A DNA stretch of 64,000 nt from CAVVUC01 sp963751395 (GTDB taxonomy: Bacteria > Verrucomicrobiota > Verrucomicrobiia > Chthoniobacterales > Chthoniobacteraceae): contig CAVVUC010000002.1 in the NCBI GenBank assembly GCA_963751395.1, positions 1,994,130 to 2,058,129 of the forward strand. The letters are read 5' to 3'. The notes under the pieces were generated by a model, which was not told the DNA's origin, searched no databases, and saw only the letters and a list, made by a program, of their open reading frames with translations. Position numbers and translations under genes: made by a program. Positions 1 through 7,497 of the stretch are shown here, in pieces (position 1 is the stretch's first letter; each line of letters starts with the position of its first letter).

Positions 1-535
1 CGGCGTCCGGCTTTTCCTTGAACTGCTCCACCAAGCGCGCGGAGTCGTCGATGAGATTGCCGAGCTGGAGGTAACCATAACCCGTGGCCGCAATCGTCGG
101 CGCGATGCCAAACGTCACCAGCGTCTCCGGATGCTCCTCGGCCACGCGGAAGCCGTGATCGACAATCTTTAGAAACTCATCAACCGGCTCGATGATGTGA
201 TCGGCGGTGAACACGGCGATAACCGCCTCGGGATCGCGCCCGGCAATCACCGCGGCGCTGTAACCGACAGCGTTGAGTGTGTCGCGACCGGTTGGCTCGC
301 CAAGGAATTGCTCCTTCGAAAAACCGGCAAGCGCACCCGCTATGACATCGGCGTGCTTTTGCCCGGCGCAGATGTAACGGTTTTCGGCCGGCACAAGTCC
401 TTCGAGCCGGTCGAACGCAAGCTGAAGAAGGCTCCTGCCTCCAATGAAAGGAATCAGTTGCTTCGGAAGGCTGGCGCGGCTCATCGGCCACAGGCGCGTG
501 CCGGAACCGCCGGCTATGATCAGTGCGTATCTCAT
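1..535 (-). CDS. manC: Mannose-1-phosphate guanylyltransferase (5' part)
   Basis: Transfers GMP from GTP to mannose-1-phosphate to give GDP-mannose in the cytoplasm. The N-terminus has the nucleotidyltransferase signature GGSGTRLWPMSR (residues 9-20) followed by LPKQLIPF, and FTADHII further on, all typical of the ManC/CpsB type-II family. The start is the ATG at 535. About 178 codons are visible and the gene runs off the window edge; the family is usually 350-470 aa. It lies 27 bp downstream of the tandem nucleotidyltransferase gene on the same strand and is probably the fourth gene of that operon. GDP-mannose is the substrate expected for the epimerase at the head of the operon. Family assignment is firm; the rest of the protein is not visible. 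Confidence 0.9.
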   Translation of the reverse strand, partial: MRYALIIAGGSGTRLWPMSRASLPKQLIPFIGGRSLLQLAFDRLEGLVPAENRYICAGQKHADVIAGALAGFSKEQFLGEPTGRDTLNAVGYSAAVIAGRDPEAVIAVFTADHIIEPVDEFLKIVDHGFRVAEEHPETLVTFGIAPTIAATGYGYLQLGNLIDDSARLVEQFKEKPDA

Positions 536-562
536 AAGTAAGTAGTTGGCTGGTTGATTGAC

Positions 563-1375
563 TTAGAACCCGCGAAGGTCGGTGCTCGATCTTTTTGTCA
601 GCCCCGGCTTCGGCGTGCGCTTTAGCACAACATATTCAATGCCATGCTTCTTGCAGAACTCTTGCTTCTCCGGTTTGTCTCCGTCTTCATTCACGGCGTA
701 CATGTCCGGCTTGATCCGATCGATTTCCGGTTCCGCATCCATCCAGCCGGTGCCGCTTGAGACGAGCGCATGCGTGACATATCGAAGCGAGCCGGCGATG
801 TAACGTCGCTGATCATCCTTGAACATGGGATGTCCATCCCCTTTCAAAAGGCGGATGTTCTCATCGTGGCCGACCACCACATACAGGTCGCCCAGTTCGG
901 ATACTTCCTCAAAAAAGCGCACATGACCGGTGTGGAACCAGTCATAGCATCCGGTGACGATCACCTTTTTCCTGCCTGACGGTTCTGCCGCTCTTGGTGT
1001 GGGATAACCGGCGTAATCCTTTTCGCTAAGGACGCGGTATTCGATGCCTTGCGCCTTGCAGAACGCCTCCCTGGCCGCGCTCGCGCCTTGTTCATTCACA
1101 ACCCAGAAGTCCGGTTTGAACGCCAACGACCCCGGCAACATCTCCGGCTTCAAATTTGCGTCGGATACGTGAATACAAGCGACACAACGCAGCGCCTGGA
1201 CAAAGTATTCCCTCTCCGCCAGCGGAAACATGGGGTCCTTTCCTGTTATCGATCTAACTGCCTCGTCCGACCATAACAGAATGTGCAGTTCGCCCAACCT
1301 GGCCGCCTCCTCCAGGAATCGCATGTCGCGCGAACCAAGATTGTCGAAGCTTCCTGATACAATAACTCTTTTCAT
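563..1375 (-). CDS. Tandem cytidylyltransferase-fold protein (RfaE/HldE C-domain-like)
   Basis: A 270-aa protein made of two copies of the nucleotidyltransferase (HxGH) fold, about residues 1-125 and 135-270. The second copy has the nucleotide-binding HTGH at 148-151 and a late SSTDLR motif, as in enzymes that activate sugar or alcohol phosphates (HldE adenylyltransferase, TagD, PCYT2). The first copy is clearly homologous (RVIVSGSFDN against KVIVTGCYDW) but has LGSRD where HTGH should be, so it is probably inactive. The ATG at 1375 (MKRVIV) is chosen because the open frame upstream reads back through the kinase gene. It lies 11 bp after the GHMP kinase, which suggests joint activation of a heptose-like sugar phosphate. 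The exact substrate is unknown. Confidence 0.75.
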   Translation of the reverse strand: MKRVIVSGSFDNLGSRDMRFLEEAARLGELHILLWSDEAVRSITGKDPMFPLAEREYFVQALRCVACIHVSDANLKPEMLPGSLAFKPDFWVVNEQGASAAREAFCKAQGIEYRVLSEKDYAGYPTPRAAEPSGRKKVIVTGCYDWFHTGHVRFFEEVSELGDLYVVVGHDENIRLLKGDGHPMFKDDQRRYIAGSLRYVTHALVSSGTGWMDAEPEIDRIKPDMYAVNEDGDKPEKQEFCKKHGIEYVVLKRTPKPGLTKRSSTDLRGF

Positions 1376-1386
1376 TGACCCAATCG

Positions 1387-2184
1387 CTAAGCAGTTCGGA
1401 CATTTACGGTGAACGCGCCGGGAATCTCCTCCTCCGAAACCACAAGGAGATAGCCGCCTCCGCAACCCGAATACATCGCTCCGGGATGCCTGGATTGGTA
1501 ATAGCGCAACAAAGCCACGAGGTCCATGTGGATGGTTGGATGACTTACTGTGTGAGGCAGAAGTGTCTGCCAGCACTCCATGGTCAAATTCAAGGAAGCT
1601 CCGAATGCTTGAATGTCTTTTGCCACGATTGCGTTGTAACAATCCTTGCCGCTCCTGCTCAGTTTCCCCACCCACTCAGGAGACAGATTCTTGACTCCGA
1701 GCGGATTGTAACCATCCGGCCTCTGCAGCACCGGCAGCACTTTCGACACGCGCTCCAGCCAGCGCGCAACCTCAGTGTCGTTGTTGGACTCGATATGCCT
1801 GGGGAATATCCCTCCGCGGTAGTTATAATCGTAGTCAAGCCGGCTTACCCCGGGATAAATCAACCCGATCATATCCTGTGTTCCCGACGGCTCGGCCTTG
1901 TCCTTGTTCTCCTCCTGGTAGAGGTCTTCGACGAGCTTCGCCGGATCTTCGTCAGGCAGCCGTCCGTTCCACATTTTCAAAGCGATCTTGCGCGAGCCTG
2001 TCGCCATGCCCGCGCGATCCATCAAGTGGAACGTCGGCTCAAGGCTGACCACCACCATCGAGCCGGCCGGGTCTGGATTGAGTTGCGATACAAACGGCTG
2101 ATCAATCCATCCCCCGGCCAGTTGGATCCGGTAAGGGAAGTCACCGATGGCGTCGGTGATTCTGATTTGATTGCTCGCTGTCAC
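1387..2184 (-). CDS. GHMP-family sugar kinase (heptose kinase-like)
   Basis: A 265-aa cytoplasmic kinase. GHMP motif 1 appears as PYRIQLAGGWIDQP near the N-terminus, a motif-2-like segment as RAGMATGSR, SGTQDMIG in the middle, and motif 3 as YSGCGGGYL near the C-terminus. These fit the D-glycero-D-manno-heptose 7-phosphate kinase/fucokinase branch, although at 265 aa it is shorter than HddA (about 330-340 aa). The GTG at 2184 is chosen: it follows the epimerase stop by 2 nt, and the residues before it read back into that gene. It probably phosphorylates a sugar that the following nucleotidyltransferase activates. Sugar identity is inferred from family and context. Confidence 0.7.
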   Translation of the reverse strand: MTASNQIRITDAIGDFPYRIQLAGGWIDQPFVSQLNPDPAGSMVVVSLEPTFHLMDRAGMATGSRKIALKMWNGRLPDEDPAKLVEDLYQEENKDKAEPSGTQDMIGLIYPGVSRLDYDYNYRGGIFPRHIESNNDTEVARWLERVSKVLPVLQRPDGYNPLGVKNLSPEWVGKLSRSGKDCYNAIVAKDIQAFGASLNLTMECWQTLLPHTVSHPTIHMDLVALLRYYQSRHPGAMYSGCGGGYLLVVSEEEIPGAFTVNVRTA

Positions 2185-2186
2185 AG

Positions 2187-3230
2187 TCAGGCAACGTCCT
2201 CGACCGTCTTCTTGCCGGCCTTGCGGTCGTTGTATTGCTGCTCGATCCACTTGTAGGTGGTCTTGAGTCCTTCGCGAATGGGAAGGTTCGGTTCCCAGCC
2301 GAGAATGCTCTTGATCATCGTGTTGTCGCTGTTGCGGCCGGCAACTCCCTTGGGCGCATCAAGAATGTATTTCTTCTTGAACTTCACCCCGCCAATCTCC
2401 TCGGCGATGCTGGCGAGTTCGTTGATGGAAATCATCTCGCTCGTGCCAAGGTTGATGGGTGTGGCGTTCAGTTCCTCGCTGTGCATGATCTTGTCGATAC
2501 CGACCAGGCAATCGTCGATATACATGAAGCTGCGCGCCTGTGTCCCGTCGCCCCAGATCTCAAGCGTGTCGAGACCTTTGTCCCTGGCCTCGACCACCTT
2601 GCGGCACATGGCGGCAGGAGCTTTTTCGCGTCCACCGTCCCAGGTTCCCCACGGCCCATAGACGTTGTGGAAGCGGGCAATGGCGGTCTTCATGCCGCGC
2701 TCGGCCGTGTATTCCTGGCAGAACATTTCCGACACGAGTTTCTCCCAGCCGTAACCGCGCTCCGCGAAAGCCGGGTAAGCATCGGTCTCCTTCAACGCAC
2801 GGCAATGCGCGTCTTCCTGGAGCTTGGTGTTGTAGGCGCAGGCCGACGACGAGAAGAAGTAACGATTCGCTCCGGCACGGTAAGCGGCTTCGATCAGGTG
2901 TGTGTTAATGAGGATGCTGCGCAGACACATGATGCGGAAGCGTTCGATGAAACCCATGCCTCCCATGTCGGCGGCGAGGTTATAGACTTCGACCGCCCCC
3001 TCCACCGCGCGCTTGCAGTTGTCTTCGCTGGTCAGATCCATGGTCAGGCTTTCGACGCCTTCGGTCTGCTGATACCATTCGGGAACAGGCTTGCGGTCCA
3101 CCGCGCGGATTCGCGTGAAGCCTTTGTCTTTGAAATAGCGCACAAGAGCGCCGGCGATAAAGCCGCCGGCTCCAGTAACCAGGATGAGGTCATCCTTCTT
3201 GCACGATGTGGATTGTTGTTTGTCGCTCAT
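2187..3230 (-). CDS. NAD-dependent epimerase (GDP-mannose 3,5-epimerase-like)
   Basis: A 347-aa extended short-chain dehydrogenase/reductase. The NAD-binding loop GAGGFIAG is at residues 20-27, the catalytic SSSA at 127-130 and YGWEK (YxxxK) at 160-164. The SSSACAYN and GWEKL contexts with NVYGPWGTWDGGREKAP resemble GDP-mannose 3,5-epimerase, which makes GDP-L-galactose or GDP-L-gulose from GDP-mannose. The start is the ATG at 3230 (MSDKQQ); an earlier in-frame start adds only 20 low-complexity residues. It is the first gene of the minus-strand operon and divergent from the AraC gene. A GDP-mannose-making gene three positions downstream supports the substrate guess, but dTDP- or UDP-sugar epimerases are possible. 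Confidence 0.75.
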   Translation of the reverse strand: MSDKQQSTSCKKDDLILVTGAGGFIAGALVRYFKDKGFTRIRAVDRKPVPEWYQQTEGVESLTMDLTSEDNCKRAVEGAVEVYNLAADMGGMGFIERFRIMCLRSILINTHLIEAAYRAGANRYFFSSSACAYNTKLQEDAHCRALKETDAYPAFAERGYGWEKLVSEMFCQEYTAERGMKTAIARFHNVYGPWGTWDGGREKAPAAMCRKVVEARDKGLDTLEIWGDGTQARSFMYIDDCLVGIDKIMHSEELNATPINLGTSEMISINELASIAEEIGGVKFKKKYILDAPKGVAGRNSDNTMIKSILGWEPNLPIREGLKTTYKWIEQQYNDRKAGKKTVEDVA

Positions 3231-3413
3231 AATTGTTGTTCTTGTAGGTTGCTGGTTGTTGAAGCTTATGCTCTGACCGGCCAGTGGCAATCGGAGGCTT
3301 TGTTGTTCAATGTGCGATGACTATAGATTGCCGCGCCGCAAATTGGCAATGGATGATCTTGTCGAAGGCATGACGATTATTGACTTCCGGTTTTGAGGAG
3401 CTTAACTGAAAGC
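3231..3413. promoter_or_regulatory. Divergent intergenic region, probable two-way promoter
   Basis: About 180 bp separate the epimerase operon (minus) from the AraC gene (plus), so both promoters should lie here. I see no convincing -35/-10 pair. A GAGGAG at 3395-3400, 13 nt before the ATG at 3414, may be the ribosome binding site of the regulator. Confidence 0.4.
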
Positions 3414-4292
3414 ATGGTCACGAACAACGTGAAACAGCCCGCCTTTTTCTCCCTCCAAATCGCAGAGGCCCGCCGCTTCCACCTCGACATCAAGCCCAGG
3501 TCGGACGTTCCGCTCGCAGTGGTGTCCGGCGGCTGCGAGCATTGCGCCCGCGACTACGAGATGCACCGCACATCGTTTCCCTACTACGCGATCGAGTTTG
3601 TCGCGCAGGGCAGAGGAAAATTGACCTTGGACGGCAGGTCCTACGACCTTGTGGCGGGAACGCTTTTTTCTTACGGACGTGCGATCGCGCAGGACATCGT
3701 ATCGGATCCTGACGAACCGCTCGTGAAATACTTCGTGGACTTCACAGGCAGGCAGGCCCGTTCGCTATTGCAGCGGTATGCGCCCAACCCCGGTCACGTC
3801 GTGCAAACATCCGCGCCGAGCGAAGTGCTCGCGGTCTTCGACGACCTCATCCGCAATGGTCTTCGCGACACTCCATTCAGCCCGCGTATCGCCGCATTGC
3901 TGCTTGAACATCTGGTCTTGAAAATCGCGGAGACAGCCATCCCGTTCGGTTCTTCGGGCACGCCCGCATTCACCACCTATCGCCGCTGTCGCCAGTGGAT
4001 GGAAGACAATCGCCTGGCCGTCCAGACGCTCGCGGAGATCGCGAAGCGCTGCCACATCGACCAGGCCTATCTGTGCCGGCTGTTTCGGCGATTTGACTAT
4101 CAGACCCCCTATCAATACCTGGCGCGTCTGAAGATGAGCCACGCCTCGGAACGCCTCCAGAATTCGGGAGTTTCTGTGAAACAAGTCGCCGACGAACTGG
4201 GTTTCAGCGATCCGTTCCACTTCTCGCGCGTGTTCAAAAAGAACGTCGGAATCCCGCCGGCGGAATTCGTGAAAATATCCCGGCGTCACTGA
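3414..4292 (+). CDS. AraC-family transcriptional regulator
   Basis: A 292-aa regulator. The N-terminal half is an AraC-type cupin ligand-binding domain (YYAIEFVAQGRGKLTLDG, then DLVAGTLFSYG). The C-terminal 100 residues form the two helix-turn-helix AraC DNA-binding domain (LAEIAKRCHIDQAYLCRLF, then VKQVADELGFSDPFHFSRVF). The ATG at 3414 is preferred to an upstream in-frame TTG at 3393. The GH43 gene starts 78 bp downstream on the same strand, so this is probably its local regulator, sensing a plant-polysaccharide sugar. The inducer is unknown. Confidence 0.9.
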   Translation: MVTNNVKQPAFFSLQIAEARRFHLDIKPRSDVPLAVVSGGCEHCARDYEMHRTSFPYYAIEFVAQGRGKLTLDGRSYDLVAGTLFSYGRAIAQDIVSDPDEPLVKYFVDFTGRQARSLLQRYAPNPGHVVQTSAPSEVLAVFDDLIRNGLRDTPFSPRIAALLLEHLVLKIAETAIPFGSSGTPAFTTYRRCRQWMEDNRLAVQTLAEIAKRCHIDQAYLCRLFRRFDYQTPYQYLARLKMSHASERLQNSGVSVKQVADELGFSDPFHFSRVFKKNVGIPPAEFVKISRRH

Positions 4293-4370
4293 CTCCTTTC
4301 GTTCGCAAGGCGCAGCTTGTCCTGATACAAGCGAGCCGGTTACCATGCGGACCTGCATCAATACCAACCC

Positions 4371-6005
4371 ATGAACAAATCATCCCCCACCCTTGCAATC
4401 ATCCTGACACTGCTTTGTCACACGGTCCTTTCTTCGGCGCTTGCCGCTCAAGAGGCGCCCACTGCCTGGGGCCAATGGACGGAATGGGGCGACCAGGGCG
4501 ATGGCACTTACCGGAATCCTGTCCTTCCCGCCGACTACAGTGACATCGACTGCATTCGCGTCGGTTCGGATTACTACGCTATCTCGTCCACCTTCCAGTT
4601 TTCGCCGGGTGTGGTAATCCTGCACTCCAGGGACTTGGTCAACTGGCGCATTCTTGGTCATGTGGTTTCCGATGTGACTCAAATCGGACCGGAAATGAAC
4701 TGGGATCGGATGAGTCGTTATGGCAACGGAATATGGGCCGGCTCCATCCGTCATCATGCCGGCAGGTTCCGGGTCTATTTCGGAACACCGGACGAAGGCT
4801 TCTTCATGAGCACGGCGAAGGATCCGGCGGGACCGTGGGAGCCTCTGCATCAATTGATGAAATCACCCGGCTGGGATGATTGCTGTCCCTTTTGGGATGA
4901 CGACGGTCAGGGTTACTTCGTGTGCTCGCAATTCGCGAAGGACCCGAACAATGGCAGGAAATACAACATCCACTTGTTCAAGCTGTCGGCAGATGGCCGT
5001 GATCTCGTCATGGAATCCGACAAGATCATTCACCAGTCCAATGGTTCCGAGGCAAACAAACTCTACAAGATCAACGGCACCTACTACCACTACTACAGCG
5101 AGGTGCGGAGCGAGGGCCGGGTGGTGATGATGAACCGGTCGAAGAACATCTATGGCCCTTACGAGACAAAGCAGCTCAATCACACCACCAAACTCGATTA
5201 TGGCCCCAACCAGGGCGGGTTGGTGCAAACGGAAAATGGAGACTGGCACTTCTTCACCCATCATGGCAGAGGCGATTGGGCGGGCAGACAGGCCAGCCTG
5301 CTTCCCGTCAACTGGGTGGATGGCTGGCCGATCCTTGGTGCCGTCGGGCCCGATGGCATCGGCAACATGGTCTGGTCCGGCAAGAAGCCGGTGACTGGCT
5401 TTCCGATAACCCTTCCGCAAACCAGCGATGAATTTGCCTCACCCAAACTTGAGCCTCAGTGGGAGTGGAACTATCAGCCCCGCGCCGATAAGTGGTCCCT
5501 CTCCGAACGCCCGGGCTTCATTCGGCTCCACGCCTTCAAGACTCTGGGCGGGGATAATCTGCGAAAGGTTGGAAACATTCTCACCCAACGCTCCTTTCGC
5601 GCGCAGGACAATGTCGTTGTAGTCAAACTGGAACTCGAAGGCATGGCCGACGGACAGCACGCCGGCCTGTGCCATTTCAGTGTGGACAGTTCGTTGATCG
5701 GTGTTGTCCAAAGCGGCAACATCCGCACTCTGGAGTTTTCCTACAAAGGCAAACAAACAACCGGACCGACGATCGAGTCCCCGACGCTCTGGTTGAAATC
5801 AACATGGGGCCTGGATGGACTTGGCCAGTTTTCCTACAGCACGGACGGAAAAGTATTCACCCCGTTCGGTGAGCCTGCCCCGCTGGCGTGGGGCGCTTAT
5901 CGCGGGGACCGCATTGGCCTTTTTACTTACAATAACAAGAGCGAAACCGGTTATGTCGATATCGACTGGCTTCACTACACCTTCAAGAGTGGCGCCCTGA
6001 AGTAA
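4371..6005 (+). CDS. Secreted GH43 beta-xylosidase / alpha-L-arabinofuranosidase
   Basis: A 544-aa glycoside hydrolase with a cleavable signal peptide (hydrophobic residues 8-25, cut after ALA-A). Residues about 45-335 form the GH43 five-bladed propeller. The three conserved acids are visible in context: base Asp58 in NPVLPADYSD, pKa-modulating Asp170 in WDDCCPFWDDDG, and acid Glu227 in NGSEANKLYK. Residues about 360-540 resemble the GH43-associated concanavalin-like C-terminal domain. The closest families are the GH43 enzymes acting on xylo- or arabino-oligosaccharides. The preceding AraC gene is the likely regulator. Linkage specificity cannot be read from sequence alone. Confidence 0.88.
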   Translation: MNKSSPTLAIILTLLCHTVLSSALAAQEAPTAWGQWTEWGDQGDGTYRNPVLPADYSDIDCIRVGSDYYAISSTFQFSPGVVILHSRDLVNWRILGHVVSDVTQIGPEMNWDRMSRYGNGIWAGSIRHHAGRFRVYFGTPDEGFFMSTAKDPAGPWEPLHQLMKSPGWDDCCPFWDDDGQGYFVCSQFAKDPNNGRKYNIHLFKLSADGRDLVMESDKIIHQSNGSEANKLYKINGTYYHYYSEVRSEGRVVMMNRSKNIYGPYETKQLNHTTKLDYGPNQGGLVQTENGDWHFFTHHGRGDWAGRQASLLPVNWVDGWPILGAVGPDGIGNMVWSGKKPVTGFPITLPQTSDEFASPKLEPQWEWNYQPRADKWSLSERPGFIRLHAFKTLGGDNLRKVGNILTQRSFRAQDNVVVVKLELEGMADGQHAGLCHFSVDSSLIGVVQSGNIRTLEFSYKGKQTTGPTIESPTLWLKSTWGLDGLGQFSYSTDGKVFTPFGEPAPLAWGAYRGDRIGLFTYNNKSETGYVDIDWLHYTFKSGALK

Positions 6006-6183
6006 TGATCCCATCCCGCTCAATTAACATGACAGGAAGAATGGTGAGCTGGGCGGAGATGGCGCTGCAGGCCGTTTCTGTGAAACGGCAGGCGTGTGCG
6101 TTGCAACCGGCCCCCGCCAGACATCCGATGCGATTTACACAGGCCGAGGGCAGGAATCCGAACCAGCCTTCTTATTCATGATC

Positions 6184-6253
6184 TTGCTCTTGATCTTAAT
6201 CCTGCCCCTCGTTCTTGGAGCACGAGCAGGAGCAAGAATAAGATCAAGAGCAA
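6184..6253. repeat. 15-bp inverted repeat in a GATCTT/GAGCAA-rich element
   Basis: TTGCTCTTGATCTTA at 6184-6198 is perfectly inverted as TAAGATCAAGAGCAA at 6239-6253. The 40-nt spacer continues the pairing imperfectly (CTTGGAGCACGAGCAGGAGC). It lies after the GH43 stop and could fold as a long hairpin. I see no coding potential. Confidence 0.75.
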
Positions 6254-6273
6254 ATGCTTCCTGCAACCTGATT

Positions 6274-6300
6274 GTGTAAATCGTATGATACGATTTACAC
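6274..6300. repeat. 27-bp near-perfect palindrome
   Basis: GTGTAAATCGTAT at 6274-6286, a one-base centre, then ATACGATTTACAC at 6288-6300. A 14-bp part of the right arm (CGATTTACACAGGC) also occurs at 6131-6144. It may be an operator-like site or the tip of a dispersed repeat; the function is not known. Confidence 0.8.
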
Positions 6301-6304
6301 AGGC

Positions 6305-6536
6305 ATGCCGCGAGAACGCCAACGGCGTTCCATCCCTCAGCCCAGGGTTGCGAGGAACGAGCTACCCTGGGTAATGGATACAAAATGCGAACCAACCCTG
6401 AATGGGTTGAATCCATCGCGCCCGGCTTGCGAAGGATGAAACCCTTTCAGCTTGTCCTGTTCTTTGTCACGGTCCCCAGGGTGGCGGGCGGCGCGCAACC
6501 CTGGGCTAAAGGATCGAACGCCGTTGGCGTTTGCAG
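6305..6536. repeat. Dispersed palindromic repeat (left part, cut by IS66)
   Basis: Non-coding. AACGCCAACGGCGTT and CAGCCCAGGGTTG near 6313-6348 return inverted as CAACCCTGGGCT (6496-6507) and AACGCCGTTGGCGTT (6517-6531). CTACCCTGGGTAA lies between. This is the layout of the intergenic palindromic elements common in Verrucomicrobiota and Planctomycetota genomes (recalled, not searched). The IS66 element has inserted at its right edge, and the interrupted sequence resumes after 9142. Confidence 0.65.
6529..6536. repeat. Left target-site duplication of IS66
   Basis: GTTTGCAG directly precedes the left end of the insertion sequence and is repeated exactly at 9135-9142. The 8-bp length is the one known for IS66. 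Confidence 0.95.
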
Positions 6537-6596
6537 GTAAGCGTCCGCCGTGGCTCCACTGGACGATGAGGTGGGAGATTGCGGAGGCTGTGGGTT

Positions 6597-7037
6597 ATGC
6601 AATCTACCACAGCGGCATTGGAGACTTCAGAGATTTTGAGACGCGACAAACGGGGACGCGTGTGGCTGAAGCCGAAGCGGCGCGAGGCACTGCTGGATGA
6701 GTTTGAGAAGAGTGGCATGAGCGGGGCGCAGTTTGCGCGGTTGACGGGGGTGAAGTATTCGAGTTTTCAAAACTGGGTGCAGCGTCGTCGCAGGACGCGT
6801 GGCGGACGTCAAGATGGCACGGTGATGGCGCAGCCCGGTGCGGTGCGTTTGTTTGAAGCGGTGGTCGAAGGAGGCGATCCCGGTGAAGCGCCGCCCGTGC
6901 TGCGGGCAACTGGTGTGGGCGGGCTGTGGATCGAACTGCCCGGCGGGAGCCGGATGTGCGTGCAGACGCCGGTGCAGATGCGCCTTGCGGCGGAAGTGGT
7001 GGTCATGGTTGCACAAAGTTCCCGCGCCCGATGCTGA
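6597..7037 (+). CDS. tnpA: IS66 accessory protein TnpA
   Basis: A 146-aa protein. The N-terminal half carries a helix-turn-helix typical of IS66 TnpA (LLDEFEKSGMSGAQFARLTGV then SSFQNWVQRRR). The C-terminal part ends with an IELPGGSRMCVQTPVQMRLAAEVV-like segment common in this family. The ATG at 6597 is preferred because GGAGG lies 9 nt upstream (6583-6587). It overlaps tnpB by 7 bp, suggesting coupled translation. TnpA is required for IS66 transposition but is not itself the DDE enzyme. Confidence 0.88.
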   Translation: MQSTTAALETSEILRRDKRGRVWLKPKRREALLDEFEKSGMSGAQFARLTGVKYSSFQNWVQRRRRTRGGRQDGTVMAQPGAVRLFEAVVEGGDPGEAPPVLRATGVGGLWIELPGGSRMCVQTPVQMRLAAEVVVMVAQSSRARC

Positions 7038-7384
7038 GCTTTACCGGAGGGTTAAAGGTGTTTGTGGCGCTGGAGCCGGTGGACTTGCGCAAGAGCTTCA
7101 GCGGGCTGGAAGGTCTGGTGAGCGAGCGTCTGGGCGAAGACCTTCGCCAGGGGGCGCTCTTTGTCTTTACCAACCGCCGTCACAGTCGGCTGAAGATCCT
7201 TTACTTTGATGGCACTGGGCTATGGCTGCTAATCAAGCGGCTGGAGAAGGGAACCTTCTCATGGCCGAGGGTGTCCGATCCCGGGACGGTGAAGCTGAAG
7301 CTTGCGCCCGGGGCGCTGGCGATGCTGACCGATGGCATTGATTTGCGCGGGGCGAAGCTAAGGCCTTGGTATGAGCGGGAGTAA
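7031..7384 (+). CDS. tnpB: IS66 accessory protein TnpB
   Basis: A 117-aa protein of the IS66 Orf2 (TnpB) family. It has VDLRKSFSGLEGLV near the N-terminus, then FVFTNRRHSRLKILYFDGTGLWLL and KRLEKGTFSWP, the family hallmark. The ATG at 7031 overlaps the end of tnpA. Length is normal for the family. It works with TnpA and TnpC in transposition; its biochemical role is not well known. Confidence 0.95.
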   Translation: MLSFTGGLKVFVALEPVDLRKSFSGLEGLVSERLGEDLRQGALFVFTNRRHSRLKILYFDGTGLWLLIKRLEKGTFSWPRVSDPGTVKLKLAPGALAMLTDGIDLRGAKLRPWYERE

Positions 7385-7497
7385 GTTCTGAAGCATCCCG
7401 GGATGCTTGAGGTGACAGATCGTTAAGTAAGTAACTAAACACATAAGATAACTCTTGGCCAGGTGACAAAGAGTTGCTATTCCTGTGCCCAACCTTG
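7385..7497 (+). other. Spacer between tnpB and tnpC
   Basis: 113 bp inside IS66 without a gene. CATCCCGGGATG at 7394-7405 is a small palindrome. I see no other signal. Confidence 0.5.

Noticed and set aside
1375..2256. Plus-strand open frame across the kinase gene
   Set aside because: The minus-strand frame carries GHMP kinase motifs; the plus strand shows no domain.
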